The notes beneath the pieces were generated by a model. It was not told the origin of the DNA. It was given only the letters and a program-made list of their open reading frames with translations, and made no database searches. The position numbers and the translations under genes were made by a program. Shown one piece after another: positions 55,165 to 63,735 of a stretch of 64,000 nt of DNA; position 1 is the stretch's first letter; every line of letters starts with the position of its first letter. The DNA is from Oxalobacteraceae bacterium AB_14. Its GTDB lineage: Bacteria; Pseudomonadota; Gammaproteobacteria; Burkholderiales; Burkholderiaceae_D. The stretch spans positions 3,467,663-3,531,662 of the forward strand of contig KB906724.1 in assembly GCA_000381565.1 (NCBI GenBank), in the 5' to 3' direction.

Positions 55165-55512
55165 AAACGCGTCTCCGTCTGTCTTTATTATTGGGCGTTA
55201 CTTTGCAACTACTACCCACACGGACTGCCCTTAACCGTGCGTAGAAATGATGCCTAGCAACGCAACAGCTCGTGACCGACGCGTTTAATTGACAACGATA
55301 TTGCGCCTCGTCGGATACATTGTCAACGAATTTTGTATACAATTTTTCTATCGAAATGCGCCGTCTTAAGATCGCCATGGCGGAAAGCTTGCCCTTATTA
55401 TTCCTCAAATGGAAACAGTCTATTGCAAAAACAACGGATTCTTATTATCCATCACATCGATGAAACTACAAGTGTTCGCTGAACAAACAACCCAAGCCAA
55501 AGGAAAACCATC
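55165..55512. promoter_or_regulatory. Divergent spacer with TTGTATACAA palindrome
   Basis: No gene is seen in these 348 bases. TTGTATACAA at 55333-55342 is a perfect palindrome, fitting the GTnnAC-type sites of GntR/FCD regulators, and lies 169 bases before the permease start. The spacer is more AT-rich than its surroundings. The start of the AhpD-like gene at 55513 is preceded by an AAAGGAAA ribosome-binding site. Confidence 0.45.
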
Positions 55513-56058
55513 ATGAACCGTATCGCCACCATCGAAACCGCCACCGCCAACGCCGAACAAACAGCCCTGCTGGACGCCATCCAGGGCCAGTTGGGCATGG
55601 TGCCCAACTTCCTGAAAGTGTTCGCCAATTCGCCGGTCGCGCTGCGCGCCTTCCTCGGCCTGCACGGCGTGGCCAACGGCGGCACGCTCGACGCCTCGAC
55701 CCGCGAGCGCATCGCCCTGGCGCTGGCGCAGCAGAACAGCTGCGAATACTGCCTCTCCGCCCATACCGCGATCGGCCGCAAGACCGGCTTGAACACCGAA
55801 GAAATGAACGCCGCCCGCAGCGGCAACAGCGCGGATGCGCAAGCCGATGTCGCGGTGAAGTTCGCGCAAAGCCTGATGGAGAACAAGGGCGCGGTCAGCG
55901 CCATCGAGCTGGCCGCCATCCGCAGCGCGGGCTACAGCGAATCGGATATCGTCGAGATCATCACCCACGTCGGCATGAACTTCCTGACCAATATTCTCGC
56001 CAAAGCAAGCCACGTGGAGATCGATTTCCCGAAAGTCGACCTGAAAATCGCAGCCTGA
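55513..56058 (+). CDS. AhpD-like/carboxymuconolactone decarboxylase-family protein
   Basis: Protein of 181 residues of the peroxidase-related AhpD fold. The redox motif CEYCLSAHT (a CxxC followed by His) lies near residue 77, as in AhpD-type alkylhydroperoxidases. It has no signal peptide. Members reduce peroxides with a thiol partner; carboxymuconolactone decarboxylase activity is not expected with a CxxC. The next gene, 26 bases on, encodes a flavin-binding PPOX protein, so the two may form a redox operon. Confidence 0.85.
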   Translation: MNRIATIETATANAEQTALLDAIQGQLGMVPNFLKVFANSPVALRAFLGLHGVANGGTLDASTRERIALALAQQNSCEYCLSAHTAIGRKTGLNTEEMNAARSGNSADAQADVAVKFAQSLMENKGAVSAIELAAIRSAGYSESDIVEIITHVGMNFLTNILAKASHVEIDFPKVDLKIAA

Positions 56059-56083
56059 TTACACACGGATCGAGGAGCACATC

Positions 56084-56707
56084 ATGGGACGCGCCTATTC
56101 CGATATCACCTTCACGCCGGCGGTGCGAGAGGTCCAGCGCAGCATGGGGAGCCGCGCCCGTTATGCGTTTCTCGACCAGATGCAAGACCGGCAGGACAGC
56201 CTGGGAGAAAGGGAAATCGCCTTCATCGAGGAGATGGATCATTTTTACCAGGCCACCGTCAGCGAGACCGGCTGGCCCTATGTGCAGCATCGCGGCGGAC
56301 CGAAAGGATTCCTGCGCGCGCTCGACGCGAAAACCCTGGCCTTCGCGGACTTCCGAGGCAATCTGCAGTACCTCAGCGTCGGCAACCTGAAGCTGGACGA
56401 CCGCATCTCGATGATACTGGTCGATTACGCGAGGCAGGTGCGGATGAAAATCATCGGCCGCACGCGCATCGTGGAAGCGGCGGACGATCCAGCCTTGATG
56501 GAGCTGCTGCAGATGCCGGGCTACAAGGCCCGCATCGAGCGCGCCTTCATCATCACCGTGGAAGGCTACGACTGGAACTGCCCGCAGCACATCACGCCGC
56601 GCTGCACGGAGCAGGAAGTCACCGCCATGACCGCGCCCCTGCTCGCCCAACTCAAGCAGCTGAAGGAACAGGTGGCAAAGCTCTCGGCGCCAAGCGGCAC
56701 AACTTAG
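56084..56707 (+). CDS. PPOX-family flavin-binding protein
   Basis: Protein of 207 residues of the pyridoxamine-phosphate oxidase-like split-barrel family. It contains FYQATVSETGWPYVQHRGG, TLAFADFRGNLQYLSVGNL and RMKIIGRTRIVE, patterns that contact FMN in this fold. The C-terminal part ends in a Lys/Leu-rich helix. The enzyme reaction is unknown. It follows the AhpD-like gene and probably shares its transcript. It converges directly on the next gene, with adjacent stop codons. Confidence 0.82.
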   Translation: MGRAYSDITFTPAVREVQRSMGSRARYAFLDQMQDRQDSLGEREIAFIEEMDHFYQATVSETGWPYVQHRGGPKGFLRALDAKTLAFADFRGNLQYLSVGNLKLDDRISMILVDYARQVRMKIIGRTRIVEAADDPALMELLQMPGYKARIERAFIITVEGYDWNCPQHITPRCTEQEVTAMTAPLLAQLKQLKEQVAKLSAPSGTT

Positions 56708-58753
56708 TTACGGCGCGGCGTACAGATAAGCGCAACCCTTGTCGGCAGGGTCGTGCTGCATGATGCGGTCGTACAAACCGGTGTTGCCGGACATGGTGCG
56801 GTCCATATCCTCGGGCAGCAGCAGACCCGCCGCAATCTGGCGTTGCGCGGCGGCGCGCACGGCGGCGACAAAATCGTCGCGGGTCGGATAGCGCGCCTCA
56901 AGGCTCGGACGCGGATCGCCGCTGGCGGCCCGTTCGGCCTCGTTGCGGGCGAACGGAACGAAGCTGCCGTCGAAACGCGACGTGGCCCAGGCAAATCCGG
57001 TCTCCGGCGCGCGCAGGTTCCAACCGGTATGCGTGCCGAGCGGCGCTTGCAGCTCAACCAAACGCACGCCGCCCTTGTCGTTGCCGTCCGCGTCCGGCAC
57101 GGGCACGCGGGTTTCATATTGGTCGCCGCTATTGGGCGGAACCTTGTCCGCTATGCCCTGCTTCGCGAACCTTCGACCGAAGTCCAGGCGCGGCTCGCGC
57201 AGGTTCTGCTCTGGAGGCGTCAGGCCCAAGCCTGCCGGGAAGATGGCCCGATAGTCGGCCACCGTGGTCAGCGTGCGGTCCGCCAGTTGCGGATAGGCGC
57301 TGGCCGGAGGCTGCTTGCCTTTGCTGGTCCAGTCGTCCAACGCCAGGACCAGCGCGCGCATCGGCAGATAATGGTCGCTGGTCGATACGCACGCGGTGAA
57401 CGGCGCACGCGTGCGCGAGCGGCCCACGTAATGCTGCGCCCCCATGAAGCCGTAGATGCGCACGTTGTCCGCCGGCGCCACGTCTTGCATGCCGTCCGGC
57501 GTGGTGGCGATCAGCGAAGCGCCGCGATTCCAGAACTCCGTCGAGGTATTGGCGATGATGAGCTTGGGCAGCCGGCCCTGTTTATCGCCCGCATGGTCGA
57601 GATAGGACGCGGTCTGACCGCTGACAGGGTCGCGCGACGGCGCGGTGGTGAACGGGAAAACGTCCGCCGGATAGTCATGCTCCTCCAGCATCGACGGATG
57701 GCGCGTGGGCTGTGCGAAGCGGCTGTTGAAACCCGCCGAGCCACCGGCGCCCGGCACATGAAGGTAGGCGCCGCTAAAGACCAACTGGCCCGATTCGTCC
57801 ACATTCAAGCCATCGTGCAGCATGCGGCCGATCACGCGGCCGGACTGGCTGATGCCGAACATCAGCACGTTCTTCGGCACGGGCGCGCCTTCAAACGGCT
57901 TGTCGCGGAAGTAGGCCAGCAGATCGCGAATGCCGGCCAGGCCGGCGCCGGTCACGTATGGGTCCTTGGCGACGTAGGTCAGTTCGTAGATCGTATCGGG
58001 CTTGAAGCCGTCGTCCAGCCGGACGCGCCCGGGGCCGCCCGCCTGCTCCGCCGCGACAAAGTGCCAGCTGCTGCGTGGGACAAGACGGCGCTTGTCGCCG
58101 GGATGCGCGCGCATGGTCAGCTGCGCGCGTGGATCGTTGGGCGTGGCCGGTTCGTAGGTCAGGCCGCGCATGCCGGCGTAGGTGGCAATGTCCACCGGCG
58201 CGTTGACCGTGAACTCGTTCTGCACCCTGCCCTTGATGCCTTTGGCGACAGGCGGCGCAAACACCAGCGGCCGCGCGCCGGGGGCCGGCGGTGCCACGTC
58301 CCAGGTCCAGGCGGAGAACAGCATCGAGAAACCGTGGCGCATCAGGAAGCCGTCGCCGGCGTCGGCGGCGGTGGCCGGATCGTTGTTGGCCGGGCTGCGG
58401 CCGTTGATCTGGCCCAGCATGGCAATGCCGCCCCGGTTGTTGACGTCGTAAATCAGGCTCGATGGCTGGCCGCCCGAAGGCCGCAACAGAACGAACTCGC
58501 TGGAAAACAGCACACGTCCGCGCGCATCGCGCGGCGCGCGCTTCAAATCGACGATGGCCGCATTGGCAGCCGCTTTCGGGTCCAGCGCAAAATAGGCGAC
58601 GCCGCGTATTTTTTCGTAGGCGCCAGCTTCGCCGTAGGTCACTCCCGGCGCAAACGGGACACGTTCCTTGACGTCGATCCGCTCGACGGCGGCCAGCGCC
58701 GTCGCCGACACGCCCACCATCGCCAGTAATGCCAGCTTCCGTTTGATCAGCAT
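56708..58753 (-). CDS. Large exported alpha/beta hydrolase-domain protein
   Basis: Protein of 681 residues with a signal peptide (ends near TALAAVERI). It matches the alpha/beta hydrolase-domain proteins with FGISQSGRVIGRML as a possible nucleophile elbow, but a clear histidine and acid are not evident to me. Substrate unknown. I choose the ATG at 58753, which has GGTGG upstream and gives a normal signal peptide; longer frames to 58909 do not. Its start overlaps the end of the YbaK gene, so translation may be coupled. Confidence 0.72.
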   Translation of the reverse strand: MLIKRKLALLAMVGVSATALAAVERIDVKERVPFAPGVTYGEAGAYEKIRGVAYFALDPKAAANAAIVDLKRAPRDARGRVLFSSEFVLLRPSGGQPSSLIYDVNNRGGIAMLGQINGRSPANNDPATAADAGDGFLMRHGFSMLFSAWTWDVAPPAPGARPLVFAPPVAKGIKGRVQNEFTVNAPVDIATYAGMRGLTYEPATPNDPRAQLTMRAHPGDKRRLVPRSSWHFVAAEQAGGPGRVRLDDGFKPDTIYELTYVAKDPYVTGAGLAGIRDLLAYFRDKPFEGAPVPKNVLMFGISQSGRVIGRMLHDGLNVDESGQLVFSGAYLHVPGAGGSAGFNSRFAQPTRHPSMLEEHDYPADVFPFTTAPSRDPVSGQTASYLDHAGDKQGRLPKLIIANTSTEFWNRGASLIATTPDGMQDVAPADNVRIYGFMGAQHYVGRSRTRAPFTACVSTSDHYLPMRALVLALDDWTSKGKQPPASAYPQLADRTLTTVADYRAIFPAGLGLTPPEQNLREPRLDFGRRFAKQGIADKVPPNSGDQYETRVPVPDADGNDKGGVRLVELQAPLGTHTGWNLRAPETGFAWATSRFDGSFVPFARNEAERAASGDPRPSLEARYPTRDDFVAAVRAAAQRQIAAGLLLPEDMDRTMSGNTGLYDRIMQHDPADKGCAYLYAAP

Positions 58754-59202
58754 ACGTCCACCCATTGTCCTTGCGTGATTGTCACCAGCATGTCCGGCGC
58801 CATCCGCACCACACTGTTGACCGAACCTGCGGCCGGCAGAACTTCGTCGAAATCGCGCAACGATTGGTCGACATACACCGGCAGCGCCTGCGCCAGACCA
58901 AAGGGGCAAACGCCGCCGACGGGATGGCCGGTTGCCTCGACCACCTCCTCGGCCGGCAGCATCTTGCCTTTGCCGAAGGCCTCGCGGAATTTGCGATTAT
59001 CGATGCGGGCGACGCCGCTGGCAACCAGCAGAATCACCCGGCCATCGCGCACGCGGAAGGCCAACGTCTTGGCGATGCGCCCCGGCTCGACGCCATGTGC
59101 TTCTGCCGCCAGCGCCACGGTGGCGGTGCTGACATCCAGCTCCACGATCGGAAGATGAAGGTCCCGGGCAAGGAAAAACTCACGAACGGATTGTAGGCTC
59201 AT
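58747..59202 (-). CDS. ybaK: YbaK/EbsC-type aminoacyl-tRNA deacylase
   Basis: Protein of 151 residues of the YbaK/ProX group that hydrolyses mischarged tRNA, usually Cys-tRNA(Pro). The catalytic lysine lies in RIAKTLAF near residue 45. Other family segments are VEATGHPVGGVCPFGL and the C-terminal GQWVDVC. It overlaps the next gene by seven bases. Fourteen bases separate it from the DUF4272 gene upstream on the same strand. Confidence 0.88.
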   Translation of the reverse strand: MSLQSVREFFLARDLHLPIVELDVSTATVALAAEAHGVEPGRIAKTLAFRVRDGRVILLVASGVARIDNRKFREAFGKGKMLPAEEVVEATGHPVGGVCPFGLAQALPVYVDQSLRDFDEVLPAAGSVNSVVRMAPDMLVTITQGQWVDVC

Positions 59203-59215
59203 AGATGTTTGCAGG

Positions 59216-60289
59216 TCAGGTTGGGGTATCGACTTCGTCCCAGTCGCGGTCTTCGAACTGCACCAGCCAGTTCAGGGCATGGTGCCGCTCTTGCAGCACG
59301 CCGTCATGCAACGCTGCCGGCGCGGCGGTCTTCTTCAATATCGCCTGGCGAGTGGCCCAGTGCAGGCGGTAGTGCAGATCCAGCGCATCGAGGACCTGCG
59401 GCGCCGGGCGCATGGCCAGCTGCTTGCGCAAGCCTTCGGTGCCGCGATCGATGACGGTGCGCGAGATCGCGGCCACGTCGCAGATCGCGTCGGCGAACGG
59501 CAAGGTCTCCTGCAGGCCAAGCGCCCATTGCAGCACAAGGATAGCTTCATACCGCCACAGGAACTGGGTGGTTTCCTGCTCGGTGGGTGTTTCATTGGCG
59601 AGGAAAGCCCGTTCCGCATCGGTCAGGCCGGCGAAGGCTGGCGGGAAGCGTTTTTGCAGGTCGCCGACAGCGATGGCGCGGCCGCCCGCCAGCGATTCCG
59701 CGCGGATCGCGACCACGAACAGCGCCAGCATCCTGCGCAGCACATCCTCCGCCGTGCGCAGGCGCAGCTCAGGTTCAGACACCAGCGGCGGCAGCGTCGC
59801 CGGCACCGCGACCTTGCGGGAGGCGAGCAGCTCGTCCGAGCGCGCCTTGCGCTGCCAGGCCTGCGGCGGGTACGGAACCACGGCTTGCGGATCGCCGTCG
59901 TCGCCGGTGGCGGGCAGCAGCATGCGGCCTTGCGGGTCGCACACGCTGCCGTCGGCCATGAAGGCGATGGCGTTCGCGGCCTCCGCCCAGGCGGCGAAGC
60001 TGTCCATTGCGCCGGCCTCGATGGACAGGCTGACATGCTGGCGCACGCGCTGCAGATGACGGATCACATGATAGCGGACCTGCGTCATGCGGCCTTCGCC
60101 GCCTTGCGCCAGGTGATTCATGAAGCCATTGAGATGGGGCTGTAATTCGGGATCGGACAGGTCGCGCCGTGCGTTGAGCAGATGCGGGAAACCAGGTTTG
60201 GGAACCTCGGCCACCGTGCAATAGGCGTTGACCAGAATGTGCTGGCTGGTGTCTTTGGGGGAGAACAGGTGTTTGAGTCGGTTAAGCAT
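59216..60289 (-). CDS. DUF4272 protein
   Basis: Protein of 357 residues matching DUF4272, whose role is unknown. Recognisable parts are RTAEDVLRRMLALFVVAIRA near residue 195 and QFLWRYEAILVLQWALGL near residue 255, followed by LPFADAICDV. It has no signal peptide. The gene is on the minus strand ahead of the YbaK gene with a short spacer; they may be cotranscribed. Confidence 0.75.
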   Translation of the reverse strand: MLNRLKHLFSPKDTSQHILVNAYCTVAEVPKPGFPHLLNARRDLSDPELQPHLNGFMNHLAQGGEGRMTQVRYHVIRHLQRVRQHVSLSIEAGAMDSFAAWAEAANAIAFMADGSVCDPQGRMLLPATGDDGDPQAVVPYPPQAWQRKARSDELLASRKVAVPATLPPLVSEPELRLRTAEDVLRRMLALFVVAIRAESLAGGRAIAVGDLQKRFPPAFAGLTDAERAFLANETPTEQETTQFLWRYEAILVLQWALGLQETLPFADAICDVAAISRTVIDRGTEGLRKQLAMRPAPQVLDALDLHYRLHWATRQAILKKTAAPAALHDGVLQERHHALNWLVQFEDRDWDEVDTPT

Positions 60290-60342
60290 AATTTGCTGGA
60301 CAGTTTGGGCTGTCCAGCAGTGTAGCAGAGCCGCGCGCCGTT

Positions 60343-60756
60343 CTAGTTACTCAACAACAGGCTGAGGATCACGCCGGTGGCGACGGCGACCAGCACGTAG
60401 TCGCCGCCGGTCTGCACCCAGTGGTAGCCGCGTGGCGGGGCGCTGAGGCGATGGCCGCGCCAGTCGTCGACCACGTATTGACGGCCGCGGTACTCAGGTG
60501 GCAGGCGGCCGCCTTTGCGCAGGTCATGGCGCGGGCCGGCGCCACGGTCGTGGTCCCGGTTGTCGTCATGGTGGTAGTCGGTGCGGTCGTTGCGGCGTTC
60601 GTCGCTGCGATCGTAGCGGTGGTCGTTGCGGTCTTCGTACTGGCTGTGACCAGGACCGCCATGGCGGCCGTTGTCGTGACGGTCCTGAGCGGCTGCCGGA
60701 CCGATGCCGGCCACGCTGGCAGCCAGCACGGCCGCCACTATCATGTTCTTGTTCAT
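60343..60756 (-). CDS. RcnB-like periplasmic protein
   Basis: Protein of 137 residues with a signal peptide ending near GPAAAQD. The middle is His/Asp/Arg-rich (about residues 27-75), and the C-terminal RcnB-like domain has GGRLPPEYRGRQYVVDDW, GYHWVQTGGDYVLVAVATG and a hydrophobic end. RcnB is linked to nickel and cobalt homeostasis in E. coli, but many RcnB-family proteins are of unknown function. The His-rich part could bind metals. Confidence 0.85.
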   Translation of the reverse strand: MNKNMIVAAVLAASVAGIGPAAAQDRHDNGRHGGPGHSQYEDRNDHRYDRSDERRNDRTDYHHDDNRDHDRGAGPRHDLRKGGRLPPEYRGRQYVVDDWRGHRLSAPPRGYHWVQTGGDYVLVAVATGVILSLLLSN

Positions 60757-60860
60757 TTCAGCTCCTTGGGGTTCGCTGCGGATGAGTCAATGTACGCCAC
60801 CAACCCGCAAGGCTCTGTGCGCCAGCATACACAGGGTATCACCAGGGCACCGCCAGCAAA

Positions 60861-61700
60861 TTACCGCATGTCGAGTACACGGGCCCGACGCGGTGGCGGG
60901 AACGCCAGATCCAGCGCGGCCATGTCCTGCGGGGAGAGTCTGATATCGGCGGCGGCGCGGTTGGCGCGCACGTGTGCCGGATCGGTGGCCTTGGGGATGG
61001 CGATCACGCCGTCCTGATGCAGCACCCACGCCAGGGCGATCTGCGCCGGTGTCACGCCGTAGCCGTCGGCGACGGCGCGCAGGCCGGGATTGCCCAGCAG
61101 CGCGGCCTGTTCGCGGCCGTGCGATTCCAGCGGCGAGTAGGCCATCAACGGCATGCCCTGCTGGCGGCACCACGGCAGCAGATCGAATTCGACGCCGCGC
61201 TTGCACAGGTTGTACAGCACCTGGTCGGTGGCGACGGCGCCGCAACCGACGGCGTCCTGCATGCTTTCGAGGTCGAAGTTGCTGACGCCGTAGGACTTGA
61301 TCTTCCCGGCCATCTTGAGCGCTTCGAAGCCGGCGACGGTTTCGTCCAGCGAGTAGTGGCCCTGCCAGTGCAGCAGGTAGAGATCGATGCTGTCGACCTT
61401 CAGGCGGCGCAGGCTGCGCTCGCACGCGGCCTGCGTGCCTTCGAAACTGGCGTTGTGCGGATAGACTTTGCTGACCAGGTAGACCTCGTCGCGGCGGCCG
61501 GCGATGGCGGCGCCCACCACTTCCTCGGCACCGCCTTCGCCGTACATCTCGGCGGTGTCGATCAAGGTCATGCCGAGGTCCAGGCCCAGTTGCAGGGCGC
61601 GGATTTCATCGTGCTTGCGGGCGGATTCCTCGCCCATGTTCCAGGTGCCCTGCCCCAGCACTGGCACGGTTGCCCCCGAAGGGAAGCTCACAGTTTTCAT
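60861..61700 (-). CDS. Aldo/keto reductase
   Basis: NADPH-dependent oxidoreductase of 279 residues with an (alpha/beta)8 barrel. The catalytic tetrad is visible: Asp and Tyr in LIDTAEMYGEGG, Lys in LVSKVYPHN and His in LLHWQGHY. The C-terminal IPKATDPAHVRAN binds the cofactor. Substrate unknown. A GGCG-rich upstream region gives a weak ribosome-binding site. The start was set by the conserved MKTVSFPSG at the N-terminus. Confidence 0.9.
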   Translation of the reverse strand: MKTVSFPSGATVPVLGQGTWNMGEESARKHDEIRALQLGLDLGMTLIDTAEMYGEGGAEEVVGAAIAGRRDEVYLVSKVYPHNASFEGTQAACERSLRRLKVDSIDLYLLHWQGHYSLDETVAGFEALKMAGKIKSYGVSNFDLESMQDAVGCGAVATDQVLYNLCKRGVEFDLLPWCRQQGMPLMAYSPLESHGREQAALLGNPGLRAVADGYGVTPAQIALAWVLHQDGVIAIPKATDPAHVRANRAAADIRLSPQDMAALDLAFPPPRRARVLDMR

Positions 61701-61771
61701 CGTGGCGCCTGCCGTTAAAAACGTATGGTATCCCCAACGGTGCTTTTTTGGCAAATACGATAAGCCCAATT

Positions 61772-62143
61772 TTAAATTAGATCGAACCCGTAGAGTCTTA
61801 TTAGCCCAGCTATCTCCACCGCACGATGTGGATGCGCTACAGCATAAGCCGATAAGGTCTCCCGAGTGGCCGTATAAAAGGTTTTTCCATCATAGATAGA
61901 CTCCTCGTGGTCAAGACAGCTTATGTCCTTATCAGCCCAAACTCTGAAATAGTCCCCGTCTGGCAAATCTGACAGCCATTCAATCTCCCAGCCAGGATCG
62001 CAGCCAAAACCCCGTTCGTATCCCAAAACTCTTTTAAGAAAATGGTCCACTGGGCGATTGCTGTAAGGAGCAACAACCCACATCAGAACCAGGTAAAGTA
62101 GATAATTCTCAGAGGCAACCGCATCTAACTTCGCCCATTTCAT
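61772..62143 (-). CDS. Orphan hypothetical (immunity-like) protein
   Basis: Protein of 123 residues that I cannot assign. It has a hydrophobic stretch (YLLYLVLMWVVAPYS) near the N-terminus and an acidic middle. It sits directly after a haemagglutinin/CdiA fragment, overlapping its end by 35 bases. In intact contact-dependent inhibition loci that position holds the immunity gene, and toxin and immunity genes are often taken by recombination. An immunity role is a guess. The AT-rich codon use differs from that of the neighbours, suggesting transfer. Confidence 0.45.
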   Translation of the reverse strand: MKWAKLDAVASENYLLYLVLMWVVAPYSNRPVDHFLKRVLGYERGFGCDPGWEIEWLSDLPDGDYFRVWADKDISCLDHEESIYDGKTFYTATRETLSAYAVAHPHRAVEIAGLIRLYGFDLI

Positions 62144-62417
62144 GGTATGCCTCTCCTATTGAATACGCTCCCACCGTGCCGTCCGGCAAGTTCACGGTCT
62201 GCGTTTTCACCCAGACGATGTCGCTGGTCAGACGACTGATCTGGTTCACGCTCGACGCGACACCGGGACACAGGTCGTATTGCTGCACGAAGCTGATGCC
62301 GCTGGTCTTCAGCTCCTTGTAGCGGTTGTCGTCGTTCTGGCCGCCGGTGGGTGCGCGGCCGGTCAGTTCGATCAACTGATCACGCACCAGGCGTTGACGT
62401 TGTCTGCGACCTCTGGC
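62109..62417 (-). pseudogene. Filamentous haemagglutinin/CdiA-like fragment
   Basis: A frame with QRLVRDQLIELTGRAP, RYKELKTSGISFVQQYDLCP and ISRLTSDIVWVKTQTVNLPD. This matches the conserved stretch near the end of large two-partner secretion haemagglutinins (CdiA-like) that precedes the toxin tip. The large N-terminal part has been lost where the IS ends at about 62418. The tip toxin is also absent: the frame runs out in a short tail. It is a dead remnant. Confidence 0.8.
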
Positions 62418-63735
62418 CATGTCCTTATACATAAGTCAGCCAAGCCCGTCACGGAGTGCGCGTAGCGTCTCGGCGGCGGCAAACACTTGATCAAGCCCGC
62501 GCCAGATTGTCTTCGCTCCCGGTTCACCGTCGCTCTTGCGGCCGAGGAAGCCGCCCACCTGCGCAATCATTCGCACGACCTCATTGAGCGTCGGAGGCGC
62601 GGCGGGCATTTTCCTCTTGGTCAGCAGGTGGGCGCCGCGGATCTCGTCAGGGTCAAAGAATGGCGACGCTGCCAGGTCTGGACAGGTTCGCCCCTTGCGC
62701 ATCAGGTACGTAATGCGCCAGGCGACCACCATGAACAGCGCCAGTGCGCGCTCAAGCCGCTCTATGCTTGACAGCTGTAACGCCTCGACTTCGCAGCCAT
62801 TTTTCAAGACATGGAAGTAGAACTCGATTTCCCAGCGTGCCCGATACCAGTCGATCAGTTCGACGGCTTGCTCTTGCCTGGCGACGGTACGGTTGGTCAA
62901 CAAGCGCCATTCGATTGGCTTGACGCCAGCGGGTGCACCCACCTCGCGCGCCACCGTGCATGTGACGGCGATCCGCCCCTTCTCTCCGTCCTTGATCTCG
63001 ACTTCGCGCGCCCACAGCTGCTGGCGCACGGTGCGCCCTTTCTGATTTTCGCGCGAGCCGATGACGAAGGTTATTTCGCCCAGCGGCGCGCCGCGTGTCG
63101 TCGCTTCCCACAATTTGGCACCATCTTCGTCGGGCAAGCAGCGGTTATGTTTGGCCCTCACCAGCCAGTCGGCCGGGGTGCCAAGATCGCGCGCGCAGCG
63201 CATCATTTCCACCATGTCCGCTTCGCGGTCGGCGACGTACACGAGCCGCGTGTCCGGCATGCCTGCCGCCATTTCTACTACACGTTGATAACCTTCGACC
63301 CAGCGCTTGCTCTCGATCAGTCCCGGTCTAGCGCCATCGGCGCCGCGCTTCTCGCGCGCCCACATCCAGGCGTCAAGCACGCCAAGCGGTTCACGATCTG
63401 TCGTCACCGCGAAGGTCGGGTGCAGATACATGCCGCGCCGTGCTTCATAATTGAGTGGCCCCAGGCCGTCGATCTCTTGGCCGTTGAAATCCAATTCCGT
63501 GGAATCTTGGATACATAGAACTACCGGCTGCGCTCGCATCCGTTCTTCGGTACGCGCCCAGTGTGGGGCCAGTATGGCTTCCCATTCCACTTCGGCATTG
63601 CCCAAGAAGCGGTAAGCTGCGCAGGTCTCACTCCAGCTGTCGCACGCATCCGGGATGCTGGCCGTCGGATTGGCCGAAAATCGTTCCATCATTCGCTTCG
63701 CCCTCTTGTTGAGGCGGCCATCGCCTGTTACGCAC
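62418..63735 (-). mobile_element. 5'-truncated IS4-family (IS50-like) element
   Basis: The element contains an IS4-family transposase and, at 62418-62434, a terminal sequence ending CTTATACATAAGT that matches 12 of 13 bases of the Tn5/IS50 outer end. No matching inverted repeat is found on the other side between 63692 and 64000. The transposase homology stops at about 63735. The upstream part of the IS has therefore been lost. Confidence 0.75.
62436..63692 (-). pseudogene. IS4-family transposase, 5' end missing
   Basis: DDE transposase frame of at least 418 residues. The first Asp is in IQDSTELDF, the second in VADREADM, and the YREK signature (Y-2-R-3-E-6-K) is exact in YRARWEIEFYFHVLK. The frame continues in phase above the ATG at 63692 with GDGRLNKRAKR, the usual early part of such enzymes, and then hits a stop and unrelated sequence. 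About the first 20 residues and the natural start are missing, so the product is probably inactive. Confidence 0.8.
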
